A stretch of 64,000 nt of DNA from Polyodon spathula (taxonomy: Eukaryota; Chordata; Actinopteri; Acipenseriformes; Polyodontidae): NCBI RefSeq assembly GCF_017654505.1, contig NC_054558.1, positions 10,049,798-10,113,797 on the forward strand, read 5' to 3'. Positions within the stretch are counted from its first letter, which is position 1. Each line of letters begins with the position of its first letter. The notes under the pieces are model-generated. The model did not search any database, was not told where the DNA came from, and saw only the letters and a program-made list of their open reading frames with translations. The translations under genes and the position numbers were made by a program. Positions 1-12,052 of this stretch are shown here, piece by piece.

Positions 1-317
1 TTTGGGGTTGGTCCGAAAGTAAAATAGGCGGAGTAATGGGTGGAGGGAGAGACTAGTTTGGTGCAGCGGGATTTTTGAAAACATTAAAATTTCTTTTGTC
101 TTTTTTTTGTTTATGTATGGTTCTCCACGAAGACGATTAAAGACGAGTTCTCATGATCTGTTTTGGATTTCACCCCTGCACTCCCTCCCTCACGCTGTTT
201 TGTTTTCTTTTGTTATTTAATTATTTTGTTGGGTATAGATAATAAAAATAAATTATTTTATTTCTGTACACATAAATTACTGTCTGGACATTCCATTTAA
301 TACACTCTCGCCTCACA
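1..317 (+). repeat. 5' LTR of Gmr1-like copy 1, 3' part only
   Basis: It aligns base for base with 4589-4905. It includes the AATAAA-rich polyadenylation region near 240-250 and ends in ...CTCACA, two bases before the primer-binding site. The first ~271 bases of the LTR lie before the window. Confidence 0.95.
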
Positions 318-319
318 CG

Positions 320-336
320 TGGTGTCAGCAGTGGGA
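320..336 (+). promoter_or_regulatory. primer-binding site, tRNA-Leu type
   Basis: TGGTGTCAGCAGTGGGA, two bases after the LTR, is complementary to the 3' end of a vertebrate tRNA-Leu including its CCA tail (one mismatch to the form I expect). It would prime minus-strand DNA synthesis. Confidence 0.75.
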
Positions 337-353
337 TAGATCCAGCTACAGTT

Positions 354-1148
354 TTGGCAATGTTTAGGGACCAGGAGAAGCAAGAGGAGAGAGAGACATG
401 GCGCCAGGAACAGCTCGTCCAGTTCTTTGGACAGCTGGTGGAAAAACTATCAATATCAACATCAGAGAGAGTGGTTGCCTGGATGTTTGCAGCTCTGCCA
501 AAACTTCAGAAGATGACCTCTGAAGATGATCCCGAGGCTTTCTTGCTAACTTTTGAGAGAGTGGCAGAGGCTGCAGAGTGGCCTAGGGAACACTGGGCCA
601 TGAAATTGGCACCCTGCCTGACAGGGGAAGCTCAGGCAACGAATCGAGCCCTGACGGCCACGGATGCAGGGGACTATAATAAAGTAAAAGAAGCCATTCT
701 CTCATGCCTCGGGATCACGGAGGAAACATACCGGTGCTGATTTCGGGAATACCAGCTGTCCAAGGGGATGCAGCCCTGGGTTGCAGGACAATATCTTTTA
801 GATCAGTGCACCCGGTGGCTGCGGCCAGAAGAACATACACCCCAAGAACTGATGCAGAAAATAGTTATAGAACAGTTTGTGTCTATACTACCGCCAGGGA
901 ATCGAGAGTGGATTAAGAGGAATCGACCTACGACTCTCGAGGATGCCATCCTCCTGGCTGAGGCCTATGAAGACGTGAACGAAGGCGCCGGCTCAGACCC
1001 CACTCCTGCCCCTAAACTAACTCGGACCAACAAACCAATGAAGCCCAGAGGGGGTAACCAGACCTTCAGACCATGGAGGTCGAGGTTAGCCCCATCCTGG
1101 GTGAGAGAGAATCCCCCTAACCTGCCGGTCGCAGATCAACTCCATTGA
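354..1148 (+). pseudogene. gag: gag (capsid with SCAN-like C-terminal domain), one in-frame stop
   Basis: This reading frame encodes the structural Gag protein that assembles the retrotransposon particle. It is one frame from ATG 354 to the stop at 1146-1148, interrupted by TGA at 738-740. The first part has the typical gypsy capsid signature (FERVAEAAEWP...WAMKLAPCLTGEAQA). The part after the internal stop (about 741-985) reads as a SCAN-like domain: FREYQLS..., RWLRPEEHT, IVIEQFVSILP, then an acidic helix. That fits the published proposal that the vertebrate SCAN domain came from a Gmr1-like gag. The next frame, beginning at 1145, carries the zinc knuckle, so a frameshift separates them. 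The copy is non-functional. Confidence 0.88.
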
Positions 1149-1561
1149 TGCATCCTAACCCAGAGTGCTACCGATGTAATGAGCCTGGACACATTGCCAG
1201 GAATTGTCCAGTAATGAAGGTGGACCTGGCGACAAGATCCTGGTCAGCAGTAACAGGTAGGAACACTGGAGAATGTCAGGAGGGCCCTTATCAGTTAAGA
1301 GTACAGGTTGGGGACACACTCTGGGTGTGCACAAACATTGATTCGGCAAGCTCTCTTGGATGGGGTAGCCTGGGAGCCACAGGAAAACGTGGTTATCTCC
1401 TGTATTCATGGAGAAACTCAGGTTTCTACTCAGGAAAGGGAGTAGGTATTCAGTGTAACCAGGGCTGCGAGGTTACTGAGGTGGAAGGTCATGTAATAAA
1501 AGACACTCCTCTCTGTGTACCTAACCATTGGGACCGAGATATTGAGAGACTTGGGATATGA
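1145..1561 (+). pseudogene. gag zinc knuckle plus degenerate aspartic protease remnant
   Basis: A CCHC knuckle (C-x2-C-x4-H-x4-C, CYRCNEPGHIARNC) is at 1166-1207; it would bind RNA during packaging. About 45 residues later the expected protease active site D-[ST]-G has decayed to Asp-Ser-Ala at 1340-1348, in a context (VQVGDTLWVCTNID) that parallels the better-preserved protease of the second Gmr1-like copy. Sequence normally lying between protease and integrase is short here, suggesting an internal deletion. The frame ends at 1561. Confidence 0.78.
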
Positions 1562-2923
1562 ACAACAAAATGATCCCACGTTACGGTATGCTTGGAAACA
1601 GGTTAGATATATCGAGGGGCAGGATATGCAGGAAGGACAACCGATGGTATTTCTGCATTTTTCTGTATCTGGGCACTTATTATATAGAATAACCCGGGCT
1701 CCCGGGACGGGACAGCTCGTAAAACAGTTATTATTTCCTAGGCCTTTTCAGTCAGAAGTCATGAGATTGGTGCATGACATTCCATTTTCAGGTCATTTGG
1801 GAACTGAAAAGACTCAGGAACGAATTCTGGCCTGTTTTTTTGGCCTGGGGTTTATGGTCTTGTGCGGAAGTATGTATCGGAGTGTCCTGAATGTCAATTA
1901 GCTGCCCCTAAGTCAGTTCGCCCCGCACCTCTGCTTCCACTTCCAATTATTGGGGTACCGTTTGAAAGGATTGGTGTAGATTTACTAGGCCCTCTGGAGG
2001 GAACAGAGTCAGGATATCGGTATATTTTAGTAGTAGTGGACTACACAATGAGATATCCAGAAGCTGTTCCCTTACGCTCTCTGAATGCAGTAGCTGTAGC
2101 AAATGAATTGGTAAAAATATTCTCTAGGGTGGGAATCCCGAAAGAAATTCTCACTGATCAGGGCACTAATTTTATGTCAGACTGTAATCAGCAACTATAT
2201 AAATTATTGAAAATCCGTTCAATTAGAACCTCAGTTTTTCATTCTCAAACGGATGGGCTTGTTGAACTATTTAATCAGACTTTGAAAAATATGTTGCGCC
2301 GCTTTGTAGATCAAGAAAAACGCAATTGGGCTAAACTGCTTCCCTACTTGCTCTTTGCAGTTCACGAGGTACCACAATCCTCAATGGGGTTTTCCCCGTT
2401 TGAGCTCTTGTACGGTCGGCACCTACGGGGTATCTTGGATCTCGTAAGAGAAGGCTGGGAAGAACAGTCAAAGGAGTCTAAAAATGTAGTAAAATATGTG
2501 TTGCAGTTACATGATCACTTAGAAATAGTTGGTCGATTGGCACATGACAATCTCAAAGTGGCACAGCAGAAGCAGCAACAAAGCTACAATAAAAATGCAA
2601 GAATTAGGAACTTTCGACCTGGAGATAAAGTGTTGTTATTGTTGCCCTCATCGGAATCTAAGTTGTTTGTTAAAAGGCAGGGTCCCTTTCAGATTATTCG
2701 AGCAATTGGTAAAGTCAGTCATGAGATCCGACAGCCTGGCCGTCGGAAAGAAAGTCAAATTTATCATGTTAATCTCCTCAAACCGTGGAAAGAATGGGAA
2801 GTCCATTTTATATCTCCTGCACAGGAGGGAGAGGACTTTGTACCCTCAATTGAGCCAGAGTCAGCAATTGAGGTCCCTATGGGGGAACAATTATCGGCGC
2901 CAAGAGGTAAGCAATCTAATTAA
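1515..2923 (+). pseudogene. integrase (located upstream of RT)
   Basis: Integrase inserts retrotransposon DNA into the chromosome. The HHCC zinc domain has His at 1773 and 1794 in one frame, then Cys-Pro-Glu-Cys at 1883-1894 in another, so a frameshift lies near 1800-1860. The catalytic triad is intact in sequence: Asp 1979-1981, Asp 2156-2158 and Glu 2264-2266, with 35 residues between the last two (D,D35E). A GPY/F-type C-terminal motif (QGPFQI) is near 2680. The frame stops at 2923, and RT follows in another frame overlapping by a few tens of bases. I see no chromodomain. The position before RT is the Gmr1 hallmark. Confidence 0.92.
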
Positions 2924-4290
2924 TATGTTCGGTGATGTGTTTTCTAACGTGCCTGGAAGAACGCATTTGATCGAACATGCTATTGTCACTCTGCCAGGTC
3001 TAAGAGTTAGACAGAGACCGTATCGCATTCTAGAGAGTCGGAGAGATTCTGTTCGAAGGGAGGTGGAGTGTATGTTGAAACTTGGGGTAATTGAACCTTT
3101 CTGAAGCGAGTGGTGTAGCCCAATAGTACCAATAGACAAGCCAGATGGGTCACTACGATTATGTATCGATTTTAGGAGGGTGAATGCTATCTCCAAGTTT
3201 GATGCATATCCTATGCCTCGAGTCGATGAACTCTTAGACAAGCTGGGGCAAGCTCGGTTTATTTCAACTCTGGATCTGACGAAAGGATTTTGGCAAATTC
3301 CATTAACAAAAACCTCTCATGAGAAAACGACATTTTCAACTCCAGAGGGTCTTTTTCAATTTTGCACTATGCCGTTCGTACTTCATGGAGCCCCTGCTAC
3401 TTTTCAGAGACTAATGGACAGGGTTTTACAACCTCATCGAGAGTATGCAGCTGCGTATATCGATGATGTAGTCATTTATAGTTCTTCCTGGAGAGAACAT
3501 TTGACTAGATTAGAAGCTGTCTTACAGTCTCTGAGGAGGGTGGGGATCACAGCAAACATGGCAAAGTGCGCTATTGGAAAAGAAGAAACTAAATATTTAG
3601 GTTTCATAATGGGTAAAGGTAGAATGAAACCGTTGGTTTCAAAAGTCCAGGCTTTGTTGGATTCACCGGTACCTACCACGAAAACCCAGGTGAGATCATT
3701 GTTAGAGTTGGCTGGTTATTACCGCTGCTTTATTCCACATTTTTCCACTATAGCGACTACTCTCACTGATCTCACTAAAAAGAACGCTCCAAATAAAATT
3801 AAGTGGAGTGCAGAGTGTCAGACAGCCTTTGAATCTATTAAAACTAATTTGAGTCAGGCCCCAGCATTAATAAGCCCGGATTTCAGCCGAGAGTTCGTCC
3901 TGCAGACAGATGCATCGCAGACTGGTCTGGGGGCGGTTCTGTCCCAGGAGAGAGATGGTATAGAACACCCGATACTATACATCAGTCGAAAGTTACTGCC
4001 CAGAGAACAGAGGTATTCGGTAGTGGAGAAAGAATGCCTGGCAGTGAAATGGGCGGTGGAGTCTTTAAAATACTATCTTCTGAGATGATCTTTTGTACTC
4101 ATCACAGATCACGCTTCTTTGAAGTGGTTAGACACAATGAAGGATTCAAACACTAGGATTATGCGGTGGTACCTGGCGCTCCAACCCTTCGCCTTTCAAA
4201 TAAGGTATCGTGCAGGTAAGTTACATCAAAATGCTGATTTTTTCCCGGGAGGGAGGGAAAAGGGAAGGGTTAGAGGTTTCCGAGTGTTCC
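2890..4290 (+). pseudogene. reverse transcriptase and RNase H
   Basis: The polymerase and RNase H copy the element RNA into DNA. RT motifs run in order in one frame: PIVPIDKPDGSLR (about 3120), LDLTKGFWQIPL (about 3268) and the catalytic YIDD at 3456-3467. RNase H follows with catalytic Asp 3909, Glu about 4032 and Asp 4107, and the typical HQNAD ending. The frame has in-frame TGA stops at 3102-3104 (just before RT motif 1) and 4086-4088 (inside RNase H). RNase H is the last domain: it runs almost to the polypurine tract, leaving no room for a downstream integrase. Confidence 0.92.
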
Positions 4291-4304
4291 TTCGGCTCCA
4301 CTCT

Positions 4305-4317
4305 GAGGGGTGGGATA
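4305..4317 (+). promoter_or_regulatory. polypurine tract
   Basis: A purine-rich run (GAGGGGTGGGATA) lies immediately before the TGTGATGAG start of the 3' LTR, where plus-strand DNA synthesis would start. Confidence 0.75.
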
Positions 4318-4905
4318 TGTGATGAGTCAAAGGGATTTCTGTCTGTGATTCAGCCTCCCGACAGTAGATGGCATCAAACCAACTTGGGACTTCCCTTACC
4401 AAGATCTCGTGACCATGGCAAAAGTCATCTTTTTGAGGGGCGGCACCTTGGTGAGGGGCGGAAGTACGAGTATGTAAATTCCAGCCACTGGAGTCAAGTG
4501 AAGGATAAGGACACTTGTCGGTTGGGGATTGGTGTTCCACTGACTACAGAGGCGGGACATTACATACTAAAGGGAACGTACTACTGTGTTCGGGGTTGGT
4601 CCGAAAGTAAAATAGGCGGAGTAATGGGTGGAGGGAGAGACTAGTTTGGTGCAGCGGGATTTTTGAAAACACTAACATTTCTTTTGTCTTTTTTTTGTTT
4701 ATGTATGGTTCTCCATGCAGATGATTAAAGACGAGTTCTCACGATCTGTTTTGGATTTCACCCCGGCACTCCCTCCCTCACGCTGTTTTGTTTTCTTTTG
4801 TTATTTAATTATTTTGTTGTGTATAGATAATAAAAATAAATTATTTTATTTCTGTACACATAAATTACTGTCTGGACATTCCATTTAATACACTCTCGCC
4901 TCACA
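4318..4905 (+). repeat. 3' LTR of Gmr1-like copy 1
   Basis: The 588-bp repeat starts TG and ends CA. Its last 317 bp match window positions 1-317. The flanking five bases after it are CTGTC. Confidence 0.93.
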
Positions 4906-6182
4906 CTGTCATATCCGATTGAATTGGTTTCAGAGGTTCATCGGATATGTGAAAATATTGTATTGAGGGAGTGAGTGTAGTACATTGTAGGTGCTGTATT
5001 ACCGTTGGGGCATTACAAATGAACAATGTCAGGTACATCGGAGTGTCTAAAACAGCAAAGTATGGGACTGTACTTGTACTGACAAAGAAAATACGTAAAA
5101 ATGATTACAAAATGAAGCACTATGATTCAGTATCTGTCCATTTGCAAAGCAGCATTCCAAATACAGTTCCTACTGTGCTTTCTGGGGTCCATGCCAAAGT
5201 CATCCGACAACTTTCTTTTGCACCATGAGCACGTGTTAACGCAAGACAAAAATGGTATTTAAAAAAACAGCATGCGCACAAACACAAACTGCCTTTGGAG
5301 TTCAGGGAAAATCCTGTTTCAGCTTTTAACTGCACAGTAACTAGAATACAGTCCCTGTCTTCTTGTTTTCTTCTATTCAGCGTGGTTAAACTGGGCAGCT
5401 TGTTTTATGTGAAGTGACAGCATGTAAAAAGTGAAATTCCCAAAAGCATCTTTTTTTTTTATCTGCAACTCAATCCATTCTGTCTGAGAGCTGAATTTAC
5501 TGTATTGACCAGTAACAAAATGTGCATTGATCAGATTCCATCTGTACTGTTCAGTTGGTAGCAGCATGTGCAAATGACACATGCCAGAGATTTGGATATG
5601 GTTGGATAGGTTGTAAAAAGAACACATGGATCAAATAGCTAGAGTGGGCCAAGATAACCATAAAAGTTATAAATAAGTAAGCGTATCCTACACTTTGGGG
5701 AGTGCTGTACCTTGCACAGTAATGCCTGTTTGCTTGTGGTTAAAATGAATGTGTGTTAATGTTGCAGAAAAGCTTTAGTGTTAATAGTCCCAGAGGAAAG
5801 GATATTCCCATACCTTAAAAATCTGCTGCTATCACCGGAAGTATATAAAAAGGGTAGACATTGTTTTTGTTCAAACAAACCACTTGACCGGTTTTGTATA
5901 ATTGTGCTATTGTGTATTCACAAAAGCTGTAACACTTACCATATATGTGCTAATGGTAAAAAGAGAGATGCACAGCAATTGACTAAAATGAAACACACTG
6001 ATTCATAACCCATGTAAAATATTGTTGATGTGTTAATGAGAACACTGAAACCGCTTAGTTTTTGGGAAGTTGTAATGTATCTTATTTTTCTATTGTCCAT
6101 TGCACACTTATCATGTAATTGCAGATTGGCTTTTAAAATGTGAAATACCAACAGTACCACCTTAGTTTAAACCAGTGACTTT

Positions 6183-6184
<2 letters not shown>
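4906..6184. other. unassigned non-coding DNA
   Basis: No gene or recognised repeat is seen. A short inverted repeat (CATATCCGAT...ATCGGATATG) lies just after the LTR at about 4909-4949. Open frames here are short and show no family resemblance. Confidence 0.5.

Positions 6185-6242
<58 letters not shown>
6185..6242. repeat. (TG)n microsatellite
   Basis: About 29 uninterrupted TG dinucleotides. Confidence 0.97.
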
Positions 6243-6246
<4 letters not shown>

Positions 6247-6556
6247 ATTTAAATGTATTATTACTGCTATGACTAACTGTGCGGTTTCTGAGTGGGTCAG
6301 CTAGCATTCATTGTAGCCTTGGATCTGTTGCTTCATATGAATGTACTGTACAATATTCAATAACAAACATCCCCATCAACTGTTGCATCTTGCGTATCAA
6401 GGCTGTAATAAGTGAGAGTGAATCTTATCAGTTTTACTGTACTGAACAGATCAGAGGTGTGCAATGACCTTAAAGAGTAGGTAGTGGCATTCTGAAATAT
6501 ATAGCGTTACACATCTGCACATGTTGCTACAGCTGTTACATACCTGTCCTTTTTCT

Positions 6557-6854
6557 TTTCATTGTTAACATTCTGACAACTTTTTACACTTACAACTTTA
6601 AAGTGTGTTTCAAAGCTTTTTTCAAAATGTCCGCTCTAGTGCACTGATTGTGTAAGAATTATGCCCACATTGTGAAAAAGCTAACACGGCAATAACGATT
6701 CCATGATGTGGTATGGAACAGAAGAGCCTTTTTTTGCAGTGATTTACAGGCAGAGCTCAAACTCCAGTGCACTATAGCGGACGCTTTGGAAAGAGCTTTG
6801 AAACAGGCGTTAAAGTTGTAAGTGTAAAAAGTTGTCAGGATGTTAACAATGAAA
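6557..6854. repeat. foldback element with ~89-bp imperfect inverted arms
   Basis: Positions 6557-6645 are the imperfect reverse complement of 6766-6854 (roughly 88% by eye), around a loop of about 120 bases. The arms include the segment AACTTTTTACACTTACAACT. No transposase is visible. It is likely a non-autonomous DNA transposon (MITE) or another hairpin repeat. No clear target duplication. Confidence 0.75.
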
Positions 6855-7533
6855 CACTTATGTCAGTTTGGTTGGTCCCTACACCTCTCCTCCACTGCCT
6901 CACAGAATGACCATGGCTCCATCTTCACCAGGCAGTTTATCTCTCAGCACGCTCCTGAGTTCAATACTGGGGTCTTTTCAAACGATCTAAACATTGCGGC
7001 TCTTATTACTGCAGCTGTCTGATTTGGCAATGCTACTGGGTGCTCTGTGATGTTTTTACATGCCTTTAAAAACTAATGTGCACTAAAGAGACTCACTTGC
7101 ATGCCCAGTTAGAGATGTTCCTGTGTTAATAATTTCATGATTTAAAGGGAGGCTGTATTTAGATCTGCTATGTTTTATATGAATTGGCCCCAGCGACAGA
7201 GTTGGCTGTTCTGAGGCATCTGTTTGCGATAAGAAAAGGCTTCACTGGTATTCCTTGAATGCAGATCATCAATTAGTCAGTGGTACTTAACTCCAGTCCT
7301 TGCTGAATCTTCACAGTCCAGGTTTTTGTTTCGACCAGGATCTAAATATTTGTTTTAAGTTTGTATTGCTTTTACACCAGCTCACTCAAGTTTAATCTTT
7401 GAAATTGTCTGGAATGATAGTTATCACAGTTCGTACAGCAGTGTATGATAAAATATGAAAAAAAAAATGGTTGAAACAAAAACTTCTAAAGAACCAGAGG
7501 ACTGGAGTTGAGAACTGAATAAGACTGATTGAA
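6855..7533. other. unassigned non-coding DNA
   Basis: No gene or repeat recognised; ordinary AT-rich vertebrate sequence. Confidence 0.5.
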
Positions 7534-7646
7534 GCTGGTTTGACAGACCCTGATTAGCACTAATCTTGGACTACCTTACCTAAGATAACATTAGATAGTC
7601 CAAGATAGGGGTCTAGTGCTAATAGGCATCTGTGAAATCAACCAGT
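7534..7646. repeat. hairpin repeat
   Basis: The left arm (7534-7575, with GATTAGCACTAATCTTGGAC) pairs with the right arm (7595-7646, with GTCCAAGATAGGGGTCTAGT) around a short spacer, with an indel between arms. It is probably a small foldback repeat. Confidence 0.6.
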
Positions 7647-7857
7647 TGGCTTCAGGTTTACTATATAAAGAAGGTGAAACACAGGCAATGTGAGACTGGC
7701 AGTAATCCAGCAAGGCCTCCCGTGTTGACAGGAGCTGTCCACTTTGCACTGGTGCTGAAACCCAAGCTGCAACAGTGTCCTGGTTAGGTTCATTTCTTTG
7801 GCTTTAAGGAAAAGGATTTCCTTTTTTAAAAAGTATTTTTGAACCTCTGTCATGAAG

Positions 7858-7981
7858 ACTCCCAATGCATAGCAGTTTGATTCATTCTGTGTTTTACAGT
7901 GAGTTTAAAAATATCAGGTGGCAAGCTCAAGGTGTGTTTAATTAACCTGGAATGGATCAAACTGCTATGCAATGGGGAGTC
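7858..7981. repeat. inverted repeat with ~28-bp arms
   Basis: GACTCCCAATGCATAGCAGT... at 7858-7886 pairs with ...ACTGCTATGCAATGGGGAGTC at 7951-7981. Terminal inverted repeats around about 65 bp suggest a very small MITE-like element. Confidence 0.65.
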
Positions 7982-10250
7982 ACACTGCAATAAATGGTCC
8001 TGGCAATAAACCTGTTTACTACCACAGATTTAAAAAAAAGAAAAAAAAATAACTTCCCCATTTCAAAACAATAAGCCAGCCTGTTCTTGATTGTATTTTG
8101 TAAATGTCTATTTATTAAAGTTGTAACTTTACTGGACAGCATGGGATGTTTTCTACTAACATCACAGCTGCTGAATCTGGACACATGTTAAATGTAATGA
8201 ATATAGATAAAGGTAACTGCAATTGGCACTAATGGTACAACATGTAAAACTTATCCCTATTTACAGGTTTGGACTATTTATTTAAAGTACATTAACAATA
8301 AAGCACCCCCCCCCCACCCCTTCCCAAGTGCCGAAACCAAAAATATCTGTGAGTGCTCTTTGTAGTTTTCTACCTGCTGTTGATTGAAATGGGAAAATAA
8401 ACTGTTACAGACATGACACCTTTCACTCTCTGTGACTGATTGATCTATGGTCATGCAGAGTTTCACTCTCTATGCTAGGAAATGGATGAAAGGCAGGTTT
8501 GACAAACAGCAGCAACACATGTAACAATTCAGGGTGCATTTATAGAGCATTCACACACCGGCAACAGCACAGGATAGAGAGGTTTAGGAATGCAACCTTG
8601 GTATCTTAGAGAACGTTTAGGATATTGTTTCATGAACACTGCCATCAGTATGTCTTATGACTTAACTGCTACTTGCCACTTACATTTTACTGAATGGGTG
8701 ATCACAAGATCTTAGTTCTAGTTTGACATTAAAAATAAAAAAAACACACATATATTAGATGAATTGTTTTGACATGGATTCTTTTTTTTTTTTTTACACC
8801 ACGGTTTTGCTTGGGAGTTTTCTAAATAGTAGCCACATTGTAAAGGCTAATTATTAACCTTACTCTTTATTTGTTTTGTTTGAAAATAATAATGCCTCAC
8901 TAATCCTTAACAAAGCACGTTGTATGTAAACAGACCGGTGAGATTTCTTTAGCGAAAGATAAAGTGGTTCCATCATTCTCATGTCTTCATGTTCCTTTCC
9001 AGTTTTAAACAAAGCATGTACGATATCTTTAAAAAGCATCAAACCTTCTTTGAAAAGGAAGATATAGAAAACATATAGCAGTTGTTTTATTGTCCATATA
9101 AATATTAGGAATGTGTAGTACATGATCAATACACCACTGAAATTATGCTGATGAACTATGAACTCTTAATTTCCTTGCTCTTTAATGCTTTTACTGATTA
9201 AAATATGATTCTTCAAGATTAGACTGACATTGATTGTTATTTTTAATATATATATATATAAAACATGTCTTTATTTAAATAGACTAATGTCATGGTTTTA
9301 ATGGAATCAAAATGGAGAGAAGACCTTGTTGACTGTAGAACTTCAGGATGCCTATTACCTGCATGCTAACGTCAGACAAAGATTGACTGTAATAAGCTCA
9401 CAGACTAATTTACATTCGCTTGACAAATTGATTTGAATCTCTTGACAGGTTAATGTGCCTGTTGGGAAACTTCTCTTCAAAATGATCCTTTTCTTGTCCG
9501 CTCTCCCTCTCACACTTTTAGCACTTCTCTGTGTCACTCATCTCAGGTAATTGCAATGCATTACTTTCAACTTTAAATGACTCCCTTTCTGCACATGTTT
9601 TTATCATAATGACTTTCCTGTTGACATTATTAGCAAGCTGAACAGGTTTAAATGGGTTATTTTTAGGCTGGACTTTGTTGGAACAGCTGCACACTTACTG
9701 GTCGGTGCCATTGCTGCTCATACAAAATGCTTTTGAAAACATACGCACCTCATTCTATTACTGTCATCAGACTCAGAATAACATTTCCGTCAAGTGCATT
9801 TTACTGGAATAATTGGACAACAAATTCTAATAGGATTTTGTACTGCATTTTTACAGCACATAACAGTATTGAGTGTATATAATTAGAGATGTTGTGAGAC
9901 TGATAACACTTTAAATTGCAGATCCAGTATAAATAATTGTTAACAGATATTTAAAGGTGATGCTAGAACAATGAGAAATGACAAGCGATAGCAATGTGGT
10001 GTTTATAACTAAGGCAAACAAAAACCTTGCAATTCATAACAAGACAAGAAACATTCTACAAGTAGTGTGTCACTAAAATGACAGTGGAACAGACTGTTGT
10101 TATACAGTATATGTCATCACTTCTAATGACAACCTCATAGATAGTTACTGACGGAGTATTAACTAAAGTGCAGGATTCTTGCAATGTTGTCTTTTTTGTT
10201 TGTTTGCTTTTTAACGCCAATTGAAATTTTTTTTTGAAAATTTCACAACA
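7982..10250. other. unassigned non-coding DNA
   Basis: Only short simple repeats are seen: a C run near 8308, poly-T near 8785 and a short AT run near 9247. No gene recognised. Confidence 0.5.
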
Positions 10251-10460
10251 GCTCTGTGTACCACAGACCAGCATTGAATCTGTGGAGTGAAAGCTGTGTG
10301 TACCACAGACCAGCATTGAATCTGTGGAGTGAAAGCTGTGTGTACCACAGACCAGCATTGAATCTGTGGAGTGAAAGCTGTGTGTACCACAGACCAGCAT
10401 TGAATCTGTGAAGTGAAAGCTGTGTGTACCACAGACCAGCATTGCATCTGTGGAGTGAAA
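10251..10460. repeat. 42-bp minisatellite, five units
   Basis: Exactly five 42-bp units (GCTGTGTGTACCACAGACCA... GTGGAGTGAAA), nearly identical. Because 42 is a multiple of 3, several frames stay open through the array. That is a by-product of the repeat, not evidence of a gene. Confidence 0.95.
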
Positions 10461-11886
10461 GCTGTGACACTCCAATGCCACAACAATGGTTATAATAATC
10501 ACTATGGTACCTCTGTCTCATCGGTTATAAAGTAAATATCAATTAAAACATCCTTTCATTTCTGTCGTGTACGGTCTAGCTGTGATGTGCAAATGAACTG
10601 ATGTGCTCCAGCTTGTTAATGTGCAATGACAGTTGTTGGTTCCCTGAACATACACAATTTCACTGCACCCTTGTAATCATCTGGAAACCAGAGATATTTT
10701 GTAATAAAAACTGCCAGTGTTTTTTTCTTCTTTCTTTTCTTTCTTCTTTCCAGAAGAAAACCACAGACTTAAAAGCCCCCCGAACAAAAAATCTTAAGCA
10801 GTGCACCTGAGCTCAATACTGTGCACTAGCTTAAAATAAAACCACGACACCTCAGTGCAACACAGAGGCCAAATAAGACCCAAGTTATACACTGAAACTG
10901 ACTTTGCTGTCCCATTAACTAGTATTTGTAGGGGTCTTGCAGAGTCTTTGTCCTTTATGGATGTTGTCTCGTTGCAATCCATCACGGAAACTTCTGACAA
11001 CTGTACGAAACGTGACGACCGTCTCTTAAACAGGGGGTTTAGATGAGTCTTCATTACAAGGTGTCTGTAAACAACTGTAATATCTGCCGGGAACCCTCCT
11101 CCCATCCCAGCAGTGCAGCAGGTCTCAAACGGGAAAGTTTATTTGCATTTATTTATTCATTTGAGTTTTTCTGACTGTCTTTTTTTTTTTAACCCCTGCC
11201 CAAGTTTTACGGATTATCCTATCACCTACGATAGTACTGACATCATGAAACTAGTGTGTACGTGCACATGTCTGTCTTGAATACCCTGATGATATAATGT
11301 GTGTGTGTGTGTGTGGGGGGGGGGGTATTGTAAATGAACACAGCAAGGGTAAAGGGCCTCCAGGCCTCCATGCCTGTATGGAGCAGTTTTGTTATAATTG
11401 TTCTCTGTTCCTCTGCGGTTCAATTCTTCAGGGTAATTAAAGCTGTTCTAATTCCCAGCATCTGTGTTCCCATATTGCAAGGAATATTAACTGAGCCAGT
11501 CTGCGGTGCTTATATCCCTGTGCTGTTAATATCACATATATTCAATTAGAAATATGACAAGCTTACTAAAGGATGCCACTCTTCTAAATGGCAGTTTTTT
11601 CACTTTGGTCGTGTGTCATTATTTTGAAATAAAACTGTGAATATATGTTTGTAGCTATAATTTCTTTTTGAAACACAAAACTTAAAAAAGTGTATAAAGC
11701 ACATCCTCTGAATCTGACACAGATGCTTGCCTCAAAGCCCTGATGTAAATCAAGTCTTTCCAATCCGGGTTATTTTAGTTTTTTTTTTTCCCTGTGTAAA
11801 GTCTGCAGCCAAAAACAAAAAAAAAAGAAGCCGTGGCCAATATCGTTGGGAGTCTGCTGGCAGTTGAGGCTTTGGGAAGTGTTTGC
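10461..11886. other. unassigned non-coding DNA
   Basis: Contains a short TG/G tract at about 11299-11325. If the terminal tafa5 exon at 12061 is real, part of this stretch is its 3' UTR on the minus strand. Otherwise nothing recognised. Confidence 0.4.
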
Positions 11887-12052
11887 CTAGGAATTATAGT
11901 CTAAATGCCGCAGCAGAAACGGCTTTAGCTCGATGTGACATGAGTGTAACCAAGTGACAGTCAACAGATGGTGCTCTCCACAGTAGTGGATTGGAATTGA
12001 GGTACTGAAGACGAGATGTTGCCTGGCAATGATGGCTTCTTTTCTATGGCTG

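Larger units (their letters stand above)
1..4905 (+). mobile_element. Gmr1-like Ty3/gypsy LTR retrotransposon, copy 1 (5' LTR truncated by window edge, decayed)
   Basis: Direct LTRs flank a gag-pol region whose order is gag, zinc knuckle, protease remnant, integrase, reverse transcriptase, RNase H. Integrase before RT is the order of Ty1/copia, but the sequences are Ty3/gypsy. This combination defines the Gmr1 group known from fish and other deuterostomes. The visible 317 bp of 5' LTR align without gaps to the end of the 3' LTR with about nine substitutions (roughly 3%). Coding is broken by stops and frameshifts (about 738, 1140, 1800-1860, 2890-2920, 3102, 4086), so the copy is dead. The 5' target duplication lies outside the window. 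Confidence 0.93.

Noticed and set aside
10211..10521. Three overlapping minus-strand open frames
   Set aside because: Produced by the 42-bp repeat, whose length is a multiple of three.
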